From: Pseudopyrenochaeta lycopersici
Lineage: Eukaryota > Ascomycota > Dothideomycetes > Pleosporales > Pseudopyrenochaetaceae
Length of the DNA stretch: 64,000 nt
Reading direction: 5' to 3'
Assembly: GCA_003313425.1 (NCBI GenBank)
Contig: NHZP01000002.1
Coordinates: 806,001 to 870,000, forward strand
A model generated the notes under the pieces. That model saw only the letters and a program-made list of their open reading frames with translations. It ran no database searches and was not told the DNA's origin. Positions 43,977-54,922 of the stretch are shown one piece after another (the stretch's first letter is position 1; every line of letters starts with the position of its first letter). The translations under genes and the position numbers were made by a program.

Positions 43977-44973
43977 ATGGATAAGGTGAACTCAACTACC
44001 CTAAGTGATTCAGCGACGACTGGTCTCATCTGTACCCCGCTTCCTACGCATTCTGTTGGCCTCACCGAAGACTGTGAAAGTGGGATGGAGACAGCACTTA
44101 ACGCATACAAAGAATTGGATCTTGTCAGTCGCCAGCAATTTATGCTGATGTGCCAAAGGTATACACATCGTTAAAGATGTATTTTAAGCATAACTGACAT
44201 GCTGGAGATTCATCAAAGAACCGCAGTTTCGCACTAACATTAATTCGTTTGAGCCGTCATTCCGTTTGATGGATCTACCTGCCGAGCTGAGACTACAGAT
44301 TGCGGAATTCGTCCTTACCGCCGATAGCTTGCTACGATGGATTTGGCTATCACATAGAGAAGACACAGGAGTGCGCGGCACTTTCGACGGACTGGATGAG
44401 CTTACTTCTCTTACCCGCGTGTCACATCAGCTTAGGGCAGAAACTTCGAACTTGGTGTGGAAAATGAATACGTTCGTATTTCAGAATCCTATTTTCCAGC
44501 AATCTTCCAGCGAGGAGGTTGCTCAACCCTTCGAAAATGGGCTTGCCGCTATCTCAAAGGTTGTCGATCTCGTCGTTCGCCATGGTCAACCTGACTGCGC
44601 CAACAGTATTCGGAGAATCATTTTCGAGCTCGTGGTCACAGGCAACCCTCATTTCATTGACACCAGCAGGATCCACTCCGTGGTAGAGTTGGCTGAATAT
44701 TTTGATAACGCAAAGATAGAAATTCGGGACGATTCGTGGGACATATATTACGCGCATGACTTGGACCAATCCAGATTGCGTCGAGAGGTGAGCCGATTCA
44801 TGTCGACAGGCCGAAATGTAGAGATTGTGCTCTCCGCTATAGGATTAGATTATCCCTGGCGGAACTGGAGAATTATGCCGAATCTCTCGCCTGACGGCGA
44901 GCAACGTCTGCGGGAGCATCTGAGTGATTCAGACTTGGAAACCGCACTTGATTGGAATACGAATGGGCTTTGA
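43977..44973 (+). CDS. F-box/2EXR-like hypothetical protein
   Basis: Two exons: 43977-44158 and 44208-44973; intron of 49 nt with a TAACTGAC branch site; 315 residues. Residues about 76-130 hold FRLMDLPAELRLQIAEFVL and SLTRVSHQLRAET, the Leu-Pro-x-Glu-Leu-Arg pattern found at the start of fungal F-box-like or 2EXR-like domains. The rest is a mixed alpha/beta chain without known motif. Such proteins are common in filamentous fungi and mostly uncharacterised; a Skp1-binding role is possible but the signature is short. The join is in frame and keeps RFIKEPQFRTN before the motif. Confidence 0.68.
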
Positions 44974-45286
44974 CGAGATATTTGAGGTGGTGGGAACCTC
45001 AAACACTGGGGCAACTTGTATGAGGGTCAAGAACAATGCTGATGGTGCACCGAAAGTCTAGACATGATCCATCTCGGTGTTCTTTAAAAAGGGCGTAACG
45101 ATATGGTGCTTAATGGTGGGACTTGTGCGTCGATGTTTCTACTATATCATTGCTTCTACAACCTAGGTCCGTATCGTCCAGGGGGCCCCAATCGACACAT
45201 TCAGGACGATATGCTTTCCTTTTTCTCAGGGCAATTACCTAAATTTCATAACATCTTATTCACTTCTCGGATCATATTTGCGTACT
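44974..45286. other. Convergent spacer
   Basis: 313 nt between the 3' ends of the F-box-like gene and RidA. Nothing recognised. Confidence 0.4.
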
Positions 45287-45836
45287 TTATTTTGGATCGT
45301 GTGCCGAGACTTCAATTTCAACCCTCATATCATCTTCCCCCAACCTCGTCACACCCACACAAGTCCAAATCGGAGAATGATCTGGCATCCATTTTTTGAA
45401 CTCCCTAAAAATTGTCAGCCTGTCCTTGGAGACTCGCTTCCCAACTCTCTCCTCGTTCTATCAGAACATTATAAACGATCAATAGAGAAATAATTTACCT
45501 CGTCATGATGCCCAATACCTCATTGTTGAGCGGGACGTGATAGCTATTCACCCTAAAAACCTGTGGCCAGCCTTTCCCACCAGCATCTTTTAGACACAAA
45601 TCCACATTGGCAAAGGCTTGCTGGATCTGCGCGTCGATGGCGGTGTTGTACTCGCCAGTTTGGGGATCCCAGCCACCTGAGAGGGAATCAGGAAAGATTA
45701 AGCATGATGCTGCAGTCGGCGTACCTTGTCCTGAACACTCAATCCTATCTCCAACCCGCACAGCCTGCGAGTATCTATATGCTTTGAGGTTCCTTTCTCC
45801 AACGCCAGGGTATGAGGAGTATTGTAGGTGCGCCAT
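45287..45836 (-). CDS. RidA/YjgF/UK114-family deaminase
   Basis: Three exons: 45836-45725, 45676-45499 and 45404-45287; introns of 48 and 94 nt; 135 residues. RidA proteins hydrolyse reactive enamine/imine intermediates of amino-acid metabolism. Seen: SQAVRVGDRIECSGQGGWDPQTGEY, VDLCLKDAGGKGWPQVFRVNSYHVPL and the end IWTCVGVTRLGEDDMRVEIEV, with Arg117 at the place of the substrate-binding Arg of active RidA. The first intron is in frame and has no stop; removing it restores CSGQG-GWDP, the family form. There is no presequence, so a cytosolic form is likely. The N-terminal lead is longer than in bacterial RidA. Confidence 0.9.
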
Positions 45837-46737
45837 GGCGGGGTATGGAACTTCTTGTCAAATGGATGATAACTGAGCCGTGAGATCTTCAGTATTACAA
45901 CAATGTTCAGGCTAAAGCAAGACTAAGATATATAGAGTTTGCAATGCGGGGAAATCTATGACATTTGTCATTCAGCTCTTGCTTGCCAATGGGGTTCGAT
46001 GGGGAGCTAAAGTACGTTGAGGAGCATACGCGTGCACTAGGGCCAATCAGGGTCCACTGATGCCGATGATGACGATGGTGGAACAGTATCGTACTCAGCT
46101 CTGCTACCCTATATCTCGTGATTTCACACACCATTTACCACGTATTATCTATTCATTTAGCTGTTTGCGCTGCGCCCTTTGTGTTTCCTACTCCGCCAAA
46201 GTCTCCCTACATAAAGCCAAGCCGTAACTCAGGTTTAGACACTTCCCCAATTTCAGCATCGCTCGATATTATGGACAATTAAAATGTTTTATCGGCACAC
46301 TTGATATCTTTTAGCAGTCGCGCCATTTTTTAACTCAGCCCAATATCGCGTTCCCGCTGAGAGTCGAAAGGATGCGTACACAGCAGCGACAGCAGTTCTT
46401 CCTGGTAGTATGGTGCAATTGTTCGGAATCCCCCGGCCTTTCACCTGCTAGAATTTTGTTCTGTCCACGTACAATTAAGCATACTTCTTTCTCTAGAAGT
46501 GTCTCGGTTGGGTAGGCGACTGTTGCCTATAATGCGGACCTCTTTTCACTCCAATAGCAACAACTTAGATGGGCTGTTTTCAATTTTCAGGTTGAACTCT
46601 TTTCTCTTTACCCTTCCCTCATGTAACTGTTTTTAATCAGCCTGTGAACGCCATCATATGAGCCTTGCCCTACAGATTCAAACGCAAAGAACGCACTTGA
46701 ATGCCATCAAAGTGTCTAACGAAAATTGTTCTTGAAA
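45837..46737. other. Intergenic, about 0.9 kb
   Basis: Promoter side of RidA and 3' side of the zinc-cluster regulator. AT-rich, several T-runs; no gene or RNA recognised. Confidence 0.4.
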
Positions 46738-47897
46738 TCATAAATGCTGTGAGATGCCGCGCCATCCAATGAACCACCAAAAGTCTGTGCCAGCATACTC
46801 TAAGAGCTTGCAATACTGCTTGAACAATGCCCTTACATCTGGATCTGTTCTTTCTTTCAACATTTCAAGGAACTCTTGGTCAATGCTAATAGGCCACAGC
46901 ATCGCTGCCCTCATCGCCGGGTGTGGAGAACTCTCAAGACAACGCTGCACCCCTTCCCTTAGTTTTTCCGCTGCGTTCATGATGACAACTTCGCGCGGTG
47001 TAGACTCCTCAGTGATATGACCGCATAATCCCTGGACCTCCACTAGAAAAGTAAAAAGGAGAGGAGAGGGCTTAGGTGGATCGAGAGTCGGACGAATAAT
47101 GGCCGCGAACGGTCCTTTCTGGATCATTGGTGTTGTCTTGTCAAGCACGTAGTCCATGCCTCGAAGAAGCTGAAACGTCTCAACAAGAACATCAAGATCA
47201 TAGACGCGTGCATCAGCAAAAGCGCTCATAACAGTCAAGGAGGCTGAAACAAATATAGCGTGACAATTGACTGGTCCAAGATCCGCAAGGGCCTTATTGA
47301 GGCTTGTGACCGCGGCTGACTGATGAGTGGAAGAGAGGATGCGAAAGTGCGTTGCTCTAGACGGATTGATGTAGGTAAGATGATTCGCACTAAATGCGAG
47401 GATGCTGTGCATGAGAAAGGGAAATTTGAATGCTTCTTGCGGTACGGCATAACCCCAGATTTGCTTGGTATACTCGATGCCTGGCAGAGTGAGGTATGCG
47501 TGGGCGGTGAAGTGGTGCATTAGTTCGAGGTCATACATCCATTGGGCTGAGGAGATTTCCATCGACGCTGAGGGAGATCCATATTCATAAACAAGGACCG
47601 ACGACGGATCTGATGTTGGCGATGGCCCGCTGTCAGAGGGTGTTCCCACGATTACCGAAGCTTCCCTTGGTGTCTGGGGTGACGTTGATGCTGGCCGCCC
47701 ATGAGTGTTCAAGAGGCTGCATTCAACGCGATACCTTGTACAGGCTCCGCATGGTCGGTTCTCATCACACTACGGGCCGTGAGTGCGAGAAGTTCCGGGG
47801 GGGGGGGGATGGGAAGAGAACGGCTGCTCACCTTGACACGCCTCGCCTTACATTGTATACAACCGCTGCGGCTCTTTTTTGAGCCTAGTCGAGGCAT
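46738..47897 (-). CDS. Zn2Cys6 transcription factor
   Basis: Two exons: 47897-47832 and 47769-46738; intron of 62 nt; 365 residues. The intron splits the zinc cluster: exon 1 ends in CIQCKARRVK, exon 2 begins CDENRPCGACTRYRVEC. Together they give Cys-x2-Cys-x6-Cys-x5-Cys-x2-Cys-x6-Cys, a canonical Gal4-type DNA-binding domain at residues 13-39. A disordered Ser/Pro linker follows, then a helical region from about 75 (WMYDLELMHHFTAHAYLTL) typical of the short sterol-uptake/UPC2-like class of fungal regulators. It lies head to head with the DJ-1-like gene, with 553 bp between, so it may regulate that gene. ATG at 47897 is the first in frame. Confidence 0.88.
47797..47808 (+). repeat. G12 homopolymer inside the regulator intron
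   Basis: Twelve G on the plus strand, so a C12 tract in the transcript, between donor and acceptor of the zinc-cluster regulator intron. Likely variable in length and prone to sequencing error; it does not touch coding sequence. Confidence 0.85.
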
Positions 47898-48450
47898 CAC
47901 ACGGCAGTTAGGCGAGCCTTTGTAAGAATCTATTCGTCAATTCAAGCCAGAAGTGGAGAATCGGTAAAGGCGTGCCGAATGCAGTTCGAGTACGAGTGCG
48001 AGAGCGATAACGCGAGGTGTTGTGGTCACAATCGGATTCGTCTCCAGGGTCGTGTTTGGTCAGCTAAGCGAGGCGCGTTTCCACATATCAAACTCGCCCC
48101 TATTGCGTCTCGCTAATCTTTTGTGCGTTTCTCCCGTCCAGCTCACTCAGTTGCGATGCCATTTTTCTAAATTATGGGCATCATACAGCTGCTTAGAATT
48201 ACCGGAAGAAGCCAGTAGCAAGGCCAAATGTAGCACCAAGTTCTCATTCCTCGCCGGGATGAGCTAAGACGGTAAGACGAACACGGAAGCGGGGTTTACG
48301 AACTGCACCGTTCCGATCCCGACTTTGAACATAAAAATGGAATCTCGCAATACATTCACAATCTCCATTCAACATTGGTCCGACACTGATTGAGGTTACA
48401 ATTGAATTCTGATACGTTCCACGGAATCTTCATATCCACAACCAGCCAAC
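47898..48450. other. Divergent promoter, regulator/DJ-1-like pair
   Basis: 553 bp shared by the zinc-cluster regulator (minus) and the DJ-1/PfpI-like gene (plus). I did not find a clear CGG-N-CCG pair. Confidence 0.45.
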
Positions 48451-49143
48451 ATGCCCGGGCCTTTCAACGTAGCCGTCTACCTCTACCCAAATGCTGATCT
48501 CCTCGACTTCAGCGGTCCCGTCGAGATCTATTCATGCGCACCCTTCGAGGGACCAGCACCCTTTAAAATAACCTCGTTCGCACACCATAACCCTGTCAAA
48601 ACCTCTTCTGGCGCTCTTGTTTATGTACCCAATGCTACTTTCCAGGAGATCGAACCTAAGATTCAGGATTTTGATATCCTAGTCATCCCGGGCGCACACT
48701 TTGATACAATTTCGGATCTGATTAAAAGCGAGGAAGGGAAAGAGTTGAGCGCTCTGATCCGCAAATTTGCGGATAGCAAACCCCGAGAAGTGACAGGGAA
48801 ACGCATCCTACAGTCTGTTTGCACAGGCTCTGTCCTGCTCGCTGCATCTGGAGTCCTGGCCCATCGCACAATCACGACGCACCATCTTGGCCTTGACATG
48901 ATCAAGCAGGTTGCGGATGAAGCAGCCGGCGGTCAATCGAATGTCAACGTCGTACGCAAACGGTGGGTGGACGCAGGCACTACTGAAGCTGGCGTTCGCA
49001 TTGTGACTGCTGGCGGTGTGAGCTCAGGTATCGATACCAGCCTTTGGATTGTGGACCAAGTAGCAGGTAAAGAGGCCGCAGATTGGGCAGCGGAACTCTC
49101 AGAGTTTGAGAGGCGGGACGCGGCATGGGGTGTTGCAGCTTAA
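48451..49143 (+). CDS. DJ-1/PfpI-family protein
   Basis: Single exon, 230 residues. Class I glutamine-amidotransferase-like fold: VAVYLYPNADLLDFSGPVEIYS at the start, FDILVIPGAHFD, and the nucleophile elbow QSVCTGSVLLAASG with Cys124, followed by the family's GLLxGRxxTTHH-like LAHRTITTHHLGL, then VTAGGVSSGIDTSLWIV. This is the form of fungal ThiJ/PfpI proteins close to isonitrile hydratase and AraC-type sensor domains; no DNA-binding domain follows. The Cys is present, so it may be an enzyme acting on small molecules; the substrate is unknown. Divergent from a Zn2Cys6 regulator. Confidence 0.9.
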   Translation: MPGPFNVAVYLYPNADLLDFSGPVEIYSCAPFEGPAPFKITSFAHHNPVKTSSGALVYVPNATFQEIEPKIQDFDILVIPGAHFDTISDLIKSEEGKELSALIRKFADSKPREVTGKRILQSVCTGSVLLAASGVLAHRTITTHHLGLDMIKQVADEAAGGQSNVNVVRKRWVDAGTTEAGVRIVTAGGVSSGIDTSLWIVDQVAGKEAADWAAELSEFERRDAAWGVAA

Positions 49144-50609
49144 GACATTGATGGTTTATGAAGAGACAGAGTTTTGAGGTTTCTTGAAGCTTAGAAGTCC
49201 AGAGAAACTAAGGCCATGCGATACTTGCTGGAGCCACAGGCCTGTGCGTCATGAGTGACCACGCCTTCTAATAAAGAATGTCATTATTGGGTAGCCTTTT
49301 GGGAAAAAGGAATGGCTATTGCAAATACCAACTGGACACGTCAGTCATACTTTCTATCGAACATATATGCATCTAATCCCAAGGATAGGGTGTCATTGAT
49401 GGCAGCATAATATACAGCTGTCAACAAGGAGATTTTGGTCGCCTCAGTCGCCGTTACCCAGAACATCCTGTGGCCATATACCTAGTATCTTTGGATTGCG
49501 AGTCAGCTCTTGCCCTATTGATCAAAAGTTGATAGAAACCGTCACACATCTAGGTTGAAGTCAGACTAGAAGCCTACTCGTATGAGCTCTTCGGTCCAAT
49601 GTCCACTTTTTGTCGCACTCATTGTCGTCTATAGTTTCTGTACCCATACCAATATTGACAACATTTTCCGCAAGACATTTAAAAGTGGTCAGGCCTGATA
49701 AGACATGCTGGCATAGGAAAGTGTCCACTGCAGTTCTGCCATTCGAATCGAGTCTTTCGACTGAGATAGAAGCACAGTTCAACTAATGTCCACACCGGGG
49801 TCGGAATCGTTATACAAGATTATCGAGATGCGTAGTTCCGAAGTACAGATTTAAGAAATGCATCGCCGTTATTAATAGGATCGGGTCACTCCAGGGTTCT
49901 ATGCCTGAAAATATGAAATTGTTCGTGTATGGATTGACAAATCATAGAAAGGAAAGCATGTAAGGAACAGCCTCAAACCGCAACAGAGACTCGTTAGTAG
50001 TAGAGTCACTTTAGAAGAAGAGGAAATACATTAGATCAAACATTCTTGAATTAATAGGTGTACGTAGCAATCGGCAGATATCTCAAGCTTTCGACAGCCG
50101 GGCTGACTTGTACGAGGACGTGCCCACATTTCTAGCCCCACTATTATATTTGGTAAACAAATATACTAATAGCCTTTTGTGTCGTTAGAGTCAGATTCGC
50201 TAGACCTGGTTATCTTCCAGAGATTTCTAGCGGCTCCACCAACTCTTCATTTGCTGTTCAAGTAACACGAGGACGAGGGAAAGCGAGTTCTCGTGTATGG
50301 TATTATATCTGGGCGTTTGATTATGGCATAAGCGCTTGTGGCGGAGATGATTGGACTGCGACTCTAGGCAGTGATGAGGCTGTGTAGATCGCCCACTCAC
50401 CCCCGACAGCTGCACCCGAAAGCGCCAACCTTCAGAACATTTGGAGCATAAATACTTTGCCACACCCGTTTACCACAATACAATAGTCCATTCCTTCTCG
50501 ATGATGTAGTGTATATCGCGACATTTTCCTTGTGTGTTGCGGCATCATCACGAACAAAAATCCATCTATTAATCTGCACTCTAAAACTATATATCACCGC
50601 GAAAGCCGA
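49144..50609. other. Gene-poor stretch before the HET gene
   Basis: About 1.5 kb, AT-rich, without a convincing gene. The frames of 70-80 codons here lack an ATG or family features. No repeat of transposon type recognised. Confidence 0.45.
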
Positions 50610-53030
50610 ATGGATACCGCAGCAGCGTATCAGCTGTCCAAGAGACATCGGAGGTCTGTCTCTCCAAACACCGAGGAGGTTTTGCAGAGAAGTAAGCGAT
50701 CTAAGACTGTAATCAACCTGACGATGCCTTTATGTTCGCCGTGTCAAACACTTGACCTGGATGCCAGTTTTGATGAATCCTTCGAGTATTACGAACGAGC
50801 GAAATATAACTCGAACGCTCATTCTAGGGACATATATGAAGCCTATGACGGAAGACATTTCTATAATGATGCATTATTGATTCATCGATTTGGCACTCGG
50901 CTGTCCAACTTGTCACAATGTCCTCTATGCAAGTTCTTCCGATCGCAAAGAATTCAGCCGGAACTTCACGAACGCCACAAGCTACTTGCATTCCGCAGTA
51001 GTGATAGCTGGCTCTTCAGAGCCGACCGACTGGGTGAGACTCGGAGCGATTCCGAAGCTCTCAAGCAATACGTGGACACAGTTTTCATGGCAGTAGTACC
51101 AGATCTTGAGTCAGTACCATCATCTGGGCACGACGTGAGCTGGTTAGATTATGAGATCCCGACTGTAGGAGCGATTTTTCGCCAGCCGGTGGAACAAGTC
51201 AGCAGTACAGAAATTAATAACCTGCTCGGCGCTCGGGAGCTCGACGATAAGTTTGATATTGATCGATTAAGACTTTGGCTCGACATGTGTCGCCGCGAGC
51301 ACAGTGACGCTTGCAGGCAGCGTGTATCGCAAGAACCTCTCGTTCAGGGCTTTCGTCTTATTAACTGCACCAAGAGCCCACCTTTCGTGGAGGAGAAACC
51401 TTGGGGAACCAAATATGCTGCTTTAAGCTACGTATGGGGATCGACGCCCGCAGACCTCGAAAACTGGCCCAAGACAGTGCTGGACGCGATTGACGTTACA
51501 AAACAGCTGGGAATGCCATATCTGTGGGTTGATCGCCTTTGTATCAACCAATCTGACACTGCTGAAAAGAGCTACCTGATCTCGAGAATGACAACGATTT
51601 ATGAAGAAGCAGAGTTCACTATCGTAGCAGCAGCCGGCGCTGGTGCAAGCCACGGTCTCCCCGGGGTAGGATCAACGCCTCGAACGCCGCAACCAAAGTA
51701 TTATCTCAACAGTGGAAGCTTATTGCTCTCAATCCTTCGAGATCCACGTCACGATGTTCTCGAATCCCAGTACTGGACCAGAGGCTGGACTTATCAAGAA
51801 GGCGTCCTCTCCAATCGGCACATTGTCTTCACAGAGTTCCAAACATACTGGGAATGCCGCTGCATGGCTGCGCACGAAAGCGCCGACCTTACCCTATTCC
51901 ACATGCCTGCAACCCACAATGATGATCCGAACTCCGTTATGGCAGACTTCATGCTGACTGGCATATTCAAGGGAGGCGCTTACAGTGGAGGAAGCATCGC
52001 ACATCGCGACGATCTCGTCATCCATGTAGACAAGGCCTACCGATTAGACTACGGTTTTCCGATTACTCAAGAAATGACAGTCGGAGCGCAGCTAAGGGGT
52101 CTCAATGAGCACATACGTGAGTTTTCAAAGAGACGCTTGACTCACGATACAGACGCTCTGTTGGCGTTTCAAGGCGTCGTCGGAATGTACGAGAAAACCA
52201 GAGAACTATATTTATTTCATGGAATACCTATGTGGACAGGCGATATTGCTGGAAGCGCGGCTGGGGCTCAAATCACTTTTGCCCTGTCAGTGTCCTCGTG
52301 GTACCATCGCGCCAGCCCGAACCACTCCATGTTTGTGTCTGAGCAGTGTACGCGAAGGACAAACCTACCATCGTGGACATGGGCAGGATGGATTGGTACC
52401 GTTACCTGGCGCGCCCCTCCAAACCTCGAACACTGCGCCTATATGAGCGATCTGATCAAGGCCACAATTCCCAGCCTTGTCTGGGCTGCAAATATCTATC
52501 TCTCTCGTCCAGGCCGTCCATCTCCGGTTCGACTGCTGGGGACACAATCCGCTACATACCTGGCAAACGGAGCATTTACTTCGATTGAAATTAGAGACCC
52601 TTTTGTTTTGAGCAGTTGGGATCGAGTAGAAGACACGCGTCGAGAGTGGTCGTGGCAAAAGAGCGTAGGAAGGCCCGGTCGCGAACAAGTTACGTCTCAG
52701 ACTTCCGACTGGGACGAGAAATGGTACAGGATAGGAGGCCGCCTCTCTCTAATAGGCATGTCAGTCGCAATGACTGAGAGCCAATGGACGGACAAGCACA
52801 ATTCTGGAGAACTGATCAGCGTCTTGATGTTTACGGGAAGATATCTTGATAGCGAACACGGGACGGCTCGGTTTTTGACGTTGCGGAGGGTACAGTCCGC
52901 GACTGAACGGTGGGAAAGGATTGGCACACTTTACTTGATAATCCCATTTTTGGCCAAGTGTCGACATATCTCAGAACTCTTCTTGAAGATACCTGCGAAA
53001 AGACAGGATCGAAGTATAACAATTCAATGA
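50610..53030 (+). CDS. HET-domain protein
   Basis: Single exon, 806 residues from the first ATG (50610); the frame is open 26 codons further up, but without an ATG. HET domains occur in heterokaryon-incompatibility and other fungal cell-death or conflict proteins. Seen: the three HET blocks, YAALSYVWGS (about 269), LWVDRLCINQSD (about 305) with IYEEAEFTIVAAAG, and the WTYQEGVLSNRHIVF block (about 392). The N-terminal 260 residues hold a Cys pair (CPLC) and no known domain; the C-terminal half (about 450-806) is the variable region of large HET proteins, with LPSWTWAGW as often seen after the domain. No NACHT, WD40 or ankyrin repeats, so not of the NLR type. It sits in a gene-poor patch. Confidence 0.9.
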   Translation: MDTAAAYQLSKRHRRSVSPNTEEVLQRSKRSKTVINLTMPLCSPCQTLDLDASFDESFEYYERAKYNSNAHSRDIYEAYDGRHFYNDALLIHRFGTRLSNLSQCPLCKFFRSQRIQPELHERHKLLAFRSSDSWLFRADRLGETRSDSEALKQYVDTVFMAVVPDLESVPSSGHDVSWLDYEIPTVGAIFRQPVEQVSSTEINNLLGARELDDKFDIDRLRLWLDMCRREHSDACRQRVSQEPLVQGFRLINCTKSPPFVEEKPWGTKYAALSYVWGSTPADLENWPKTVLDAIDVTKQLGMPYLWVDRLCINQSDTAEKSYLISRMTTIYEEAEFTIVAAAGAGASHGLPGVGSTPRTPQPKYYLNSGSLLLSILRDPRHDVLESQYWTRGWTYQEGVLSNRHIVFTEFQTYWECRCMAAHESADLTLFHMPATHNDDPNSVMADFMLTGIFKGGAYSGGSIAHRDDLVIHVDKAYRLDYGFPITQEMTVGAQLRGLNEHIREFSKRRLTHDTDALLAFQGVVGMYEKTRELYLFHGIPMWTGDIAGSAAGAQITFALSVSSWYHRASPNHSMFVSEQCTRRTNLPSWTWAGWIGTVTWRAPPNLEHCAYMSDLIKATIPSLVWAANIYLSRPGRPSPVRLLGTQSATYLANGAFTSIEIRDPFVLSSWDRVEDTRREWSWQKSVGRPGREQVTSQTSDWDEKWYRIGGRLSLIGMSVAMTESQWTDKHNSGELISVLMFTGRYLDSEHGTARFLTLRRVQSATERWERIGTLYLIIPFLAKCRHISELFLKIPAKRQDRSITIQ

Positions 53031-53578
53031 AAGATTATGTCCATACAAAGTTCTTGAATACAGTATCTATATTTAACATTTCTTGTAACTTCATGCATCA
53101 AAAGCCTCTCTGATAATGTCCTCTTACGTCTATCATCCATCATTCGTGGTAGCTCCAAAGGATTCAACTCAATGCAGATTTGTTTCCATATAACTATATC
53201 TGCTTCGGATGAAACACAACGGGCGTAAAGACAACGGGTTCGGTGGCAGATTTGGGTAGTATTGTAATTTGCTGTGGGATACTATGTAGTAACAGGAGAG
53301 CTCTATGTAAGTTCTATAATGTTTTGCTATCCTCACAGACTCGTAGGCATACGAGGCTACGCAAATGCTCTGGCTCAGTACATCAAGAATGATGTATCTG
53401 TGACACACAAAGCGCAATTGCTCATCAGCTAGGTCATTTATCCTCAATTGACAATGGGTTTGATTTCTTCGCAATTACAAAGGTACTCCTGAGGCTATAC
53501 AAACTCCGACTAAAAATGGGTATATCCTATCCAACCAACGCCCACAAAACGATACGCTCCATTAATCTACCCATCTGC
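53031..53578. other. Convergent intergenic region
   Basis: Between the HET gene and IPK1 3' ends. AT-rich; no gene recognised. Confidence 0.4.
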
Positions 53579-54922
53579 TCAATCCTGTGTCGATCCAACC
53601 TGAGTCTCTCGAATCCGCGGGAGCCAGCAATCCAAGTCGTCTTCAACGTCCTTTGTATACATCCGATCTGCACGCAACGAAAGCTCCTTCTGTGTCCAGT
53701 CGACAATCTTCTCAGCCGATTTGAAATCGAGATCACCGAGTTTCGAAGAAATCTGAGATGCTATGGCTCCTTCGGCGTTATAGGGAATTTTGATAAACAT
53801 CGAGCAGTCTCTTAATGTCATGGCTAGTCGCAAATTGTGGTCAAATAAATCCTTTGGGTACATTCTGTCACGGCAGAGAGCTCCTTGTGGGTCAAGTTCC
53901 TTTTGAAGAAAGCGGAGGTGCTGTAGAAGTGCTCTCCCATCGCCATTGGTGATGTAATCAAGCAAATGATCGACGATCGATGAAACTAGATGTTGTGGCG
54001 GTGTGTCAGTGGAGGCATCTGCAGTGCCGTGAAATTGTTGGCCCACGCTACGTTGGGCCCACGCGCTGAGGTCATCTTTGTTGCTGGCGACTAGGCGCAA
54101 CGGGCAGAGATATGTCTGTCTGTCCTTGGGATTCGCGACCTGCATTGCACAAGTTCGACAACGCAAAGCGCCTTTAGGGGCATTAGGAGACTGCAAAAGC
54201 CACTTGGGCTTGAGTTCCAGCGTTATAGAGGCTCCGGGAACAGGCGACATGTCAGGAAGGAGAATTCCCCAGCGTTTCCGTACAGTTGTCTTTGTCCCGA
54301 CCTCTTTCTCAAAGGTGTTGACTTCGGTCTTGTTGATGAGATAGGCCATTGCATCTTGCAGGAGCACCAGGCCTTGATGCGCCATCAGATGCGCACCATA
54401 ATCGTGCTGGGGAAGCTGAACCGGTACTTGTGTTACCGATGCTGAAGGATTCCCGGGTGTGTTGTTGGCCACCAGCGTGTTGATTTGCCCAGATATAAAC
54501 AATGGTCGTATATCAGTCTCGAAGCCGTGGATGATGACCTCGCCCGGCAGGTGCTTGTGCCTGCCTCTACTGACCCTGAGGACTTGATCGGCTACCTCAC
54601 GATAGGGTACCGGGTTGCCCGTGAGGCCATCAGACGCGACATCAACAATTAGGAACGCGCCAGTGGTAGATCCAGGTGACCATGGGTGAATTTTGAAGAC
54701 TACATTTGCGGCACCTTTATTGAGATACTCGAAAGAGATGAGCGCATCCTTGGGGTCCCCATCGCTTGCTTTGATACAGCAACGTGCGTTCGCTTTGTCG
54801 ATCATGCGGAGGTCCTTCACGTCTTGCGTCATAAGCTGCACTTGTGTAACTGTAGCGGCCATGGTGGTGTGAGATGGTGAGTTGAGAGGTGAGTCAAATC
54901 GAGGGTACGGCAAGACGGCCAT
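53579..54922 (-). CDS. IPK1: Inositol-pentakisphosphate 2-kinase
   Basis: Single exon, 447 residues from ATG 54922; a second ATG at 54862 (MAATVTQ) is an equally possible start. The enzyme phosphorylates inositol pentakisphosphate at position 2 to give phytate (IP6), needed for mRNA export through Gle1. Seen: the nucleotide-binding lead FEYLNKGAANVVFKI (65-78), LRVSRGR, the family signature LELKPKWL (235-242) with RCRTCAM after it, and in the C-terminal half CSMFIKIPYN, close to the D-C-S-hydrophobic-M/F-I block of Ipk1. The chain is longer than yeast Ipk1, as usual in filamentous fungi. Divergent from the DUF952 gene. Confidence 0.9.
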   Translation of the reverse strand: MAVLPYPRFDSPLNSPSHTTMAATVTQVQLMTQDVKDLRMIDKANARCCIKASDGDPKDALISFEYLNKGAANVVFKIHPWSPGSTTGAFLIVDVASDGLTGNPVPYREVADQVLRVSRGRHKHLPGEVIIHGFETDIRPLFISGQINTLVANNTPGNPSASVTQVPVQLPQHDYGAHLMAHQGLVLLQDAMAYLINKTEVNTFEKEVGTKTTVRKRWGILLPDMSPVPGASITLELKPKWLLQSPNAPKGALRCRTCAMQVANPKDRQTYLCPLRLVASNKDDLSAWAQRSVGQQFHGTADASTDTPPQHLVSSIVDHLLDYITNGDGRALLQHLRFLQKELDPQGALCRDRMYPKDLFDHNLRLAMTLRDCSMFIKIPYNAEGAIASQISSKLGDLDFKSAEKIVDWTQKELSLRADRMYTKDVEDDLDCWLPRIRETQVGSTQD

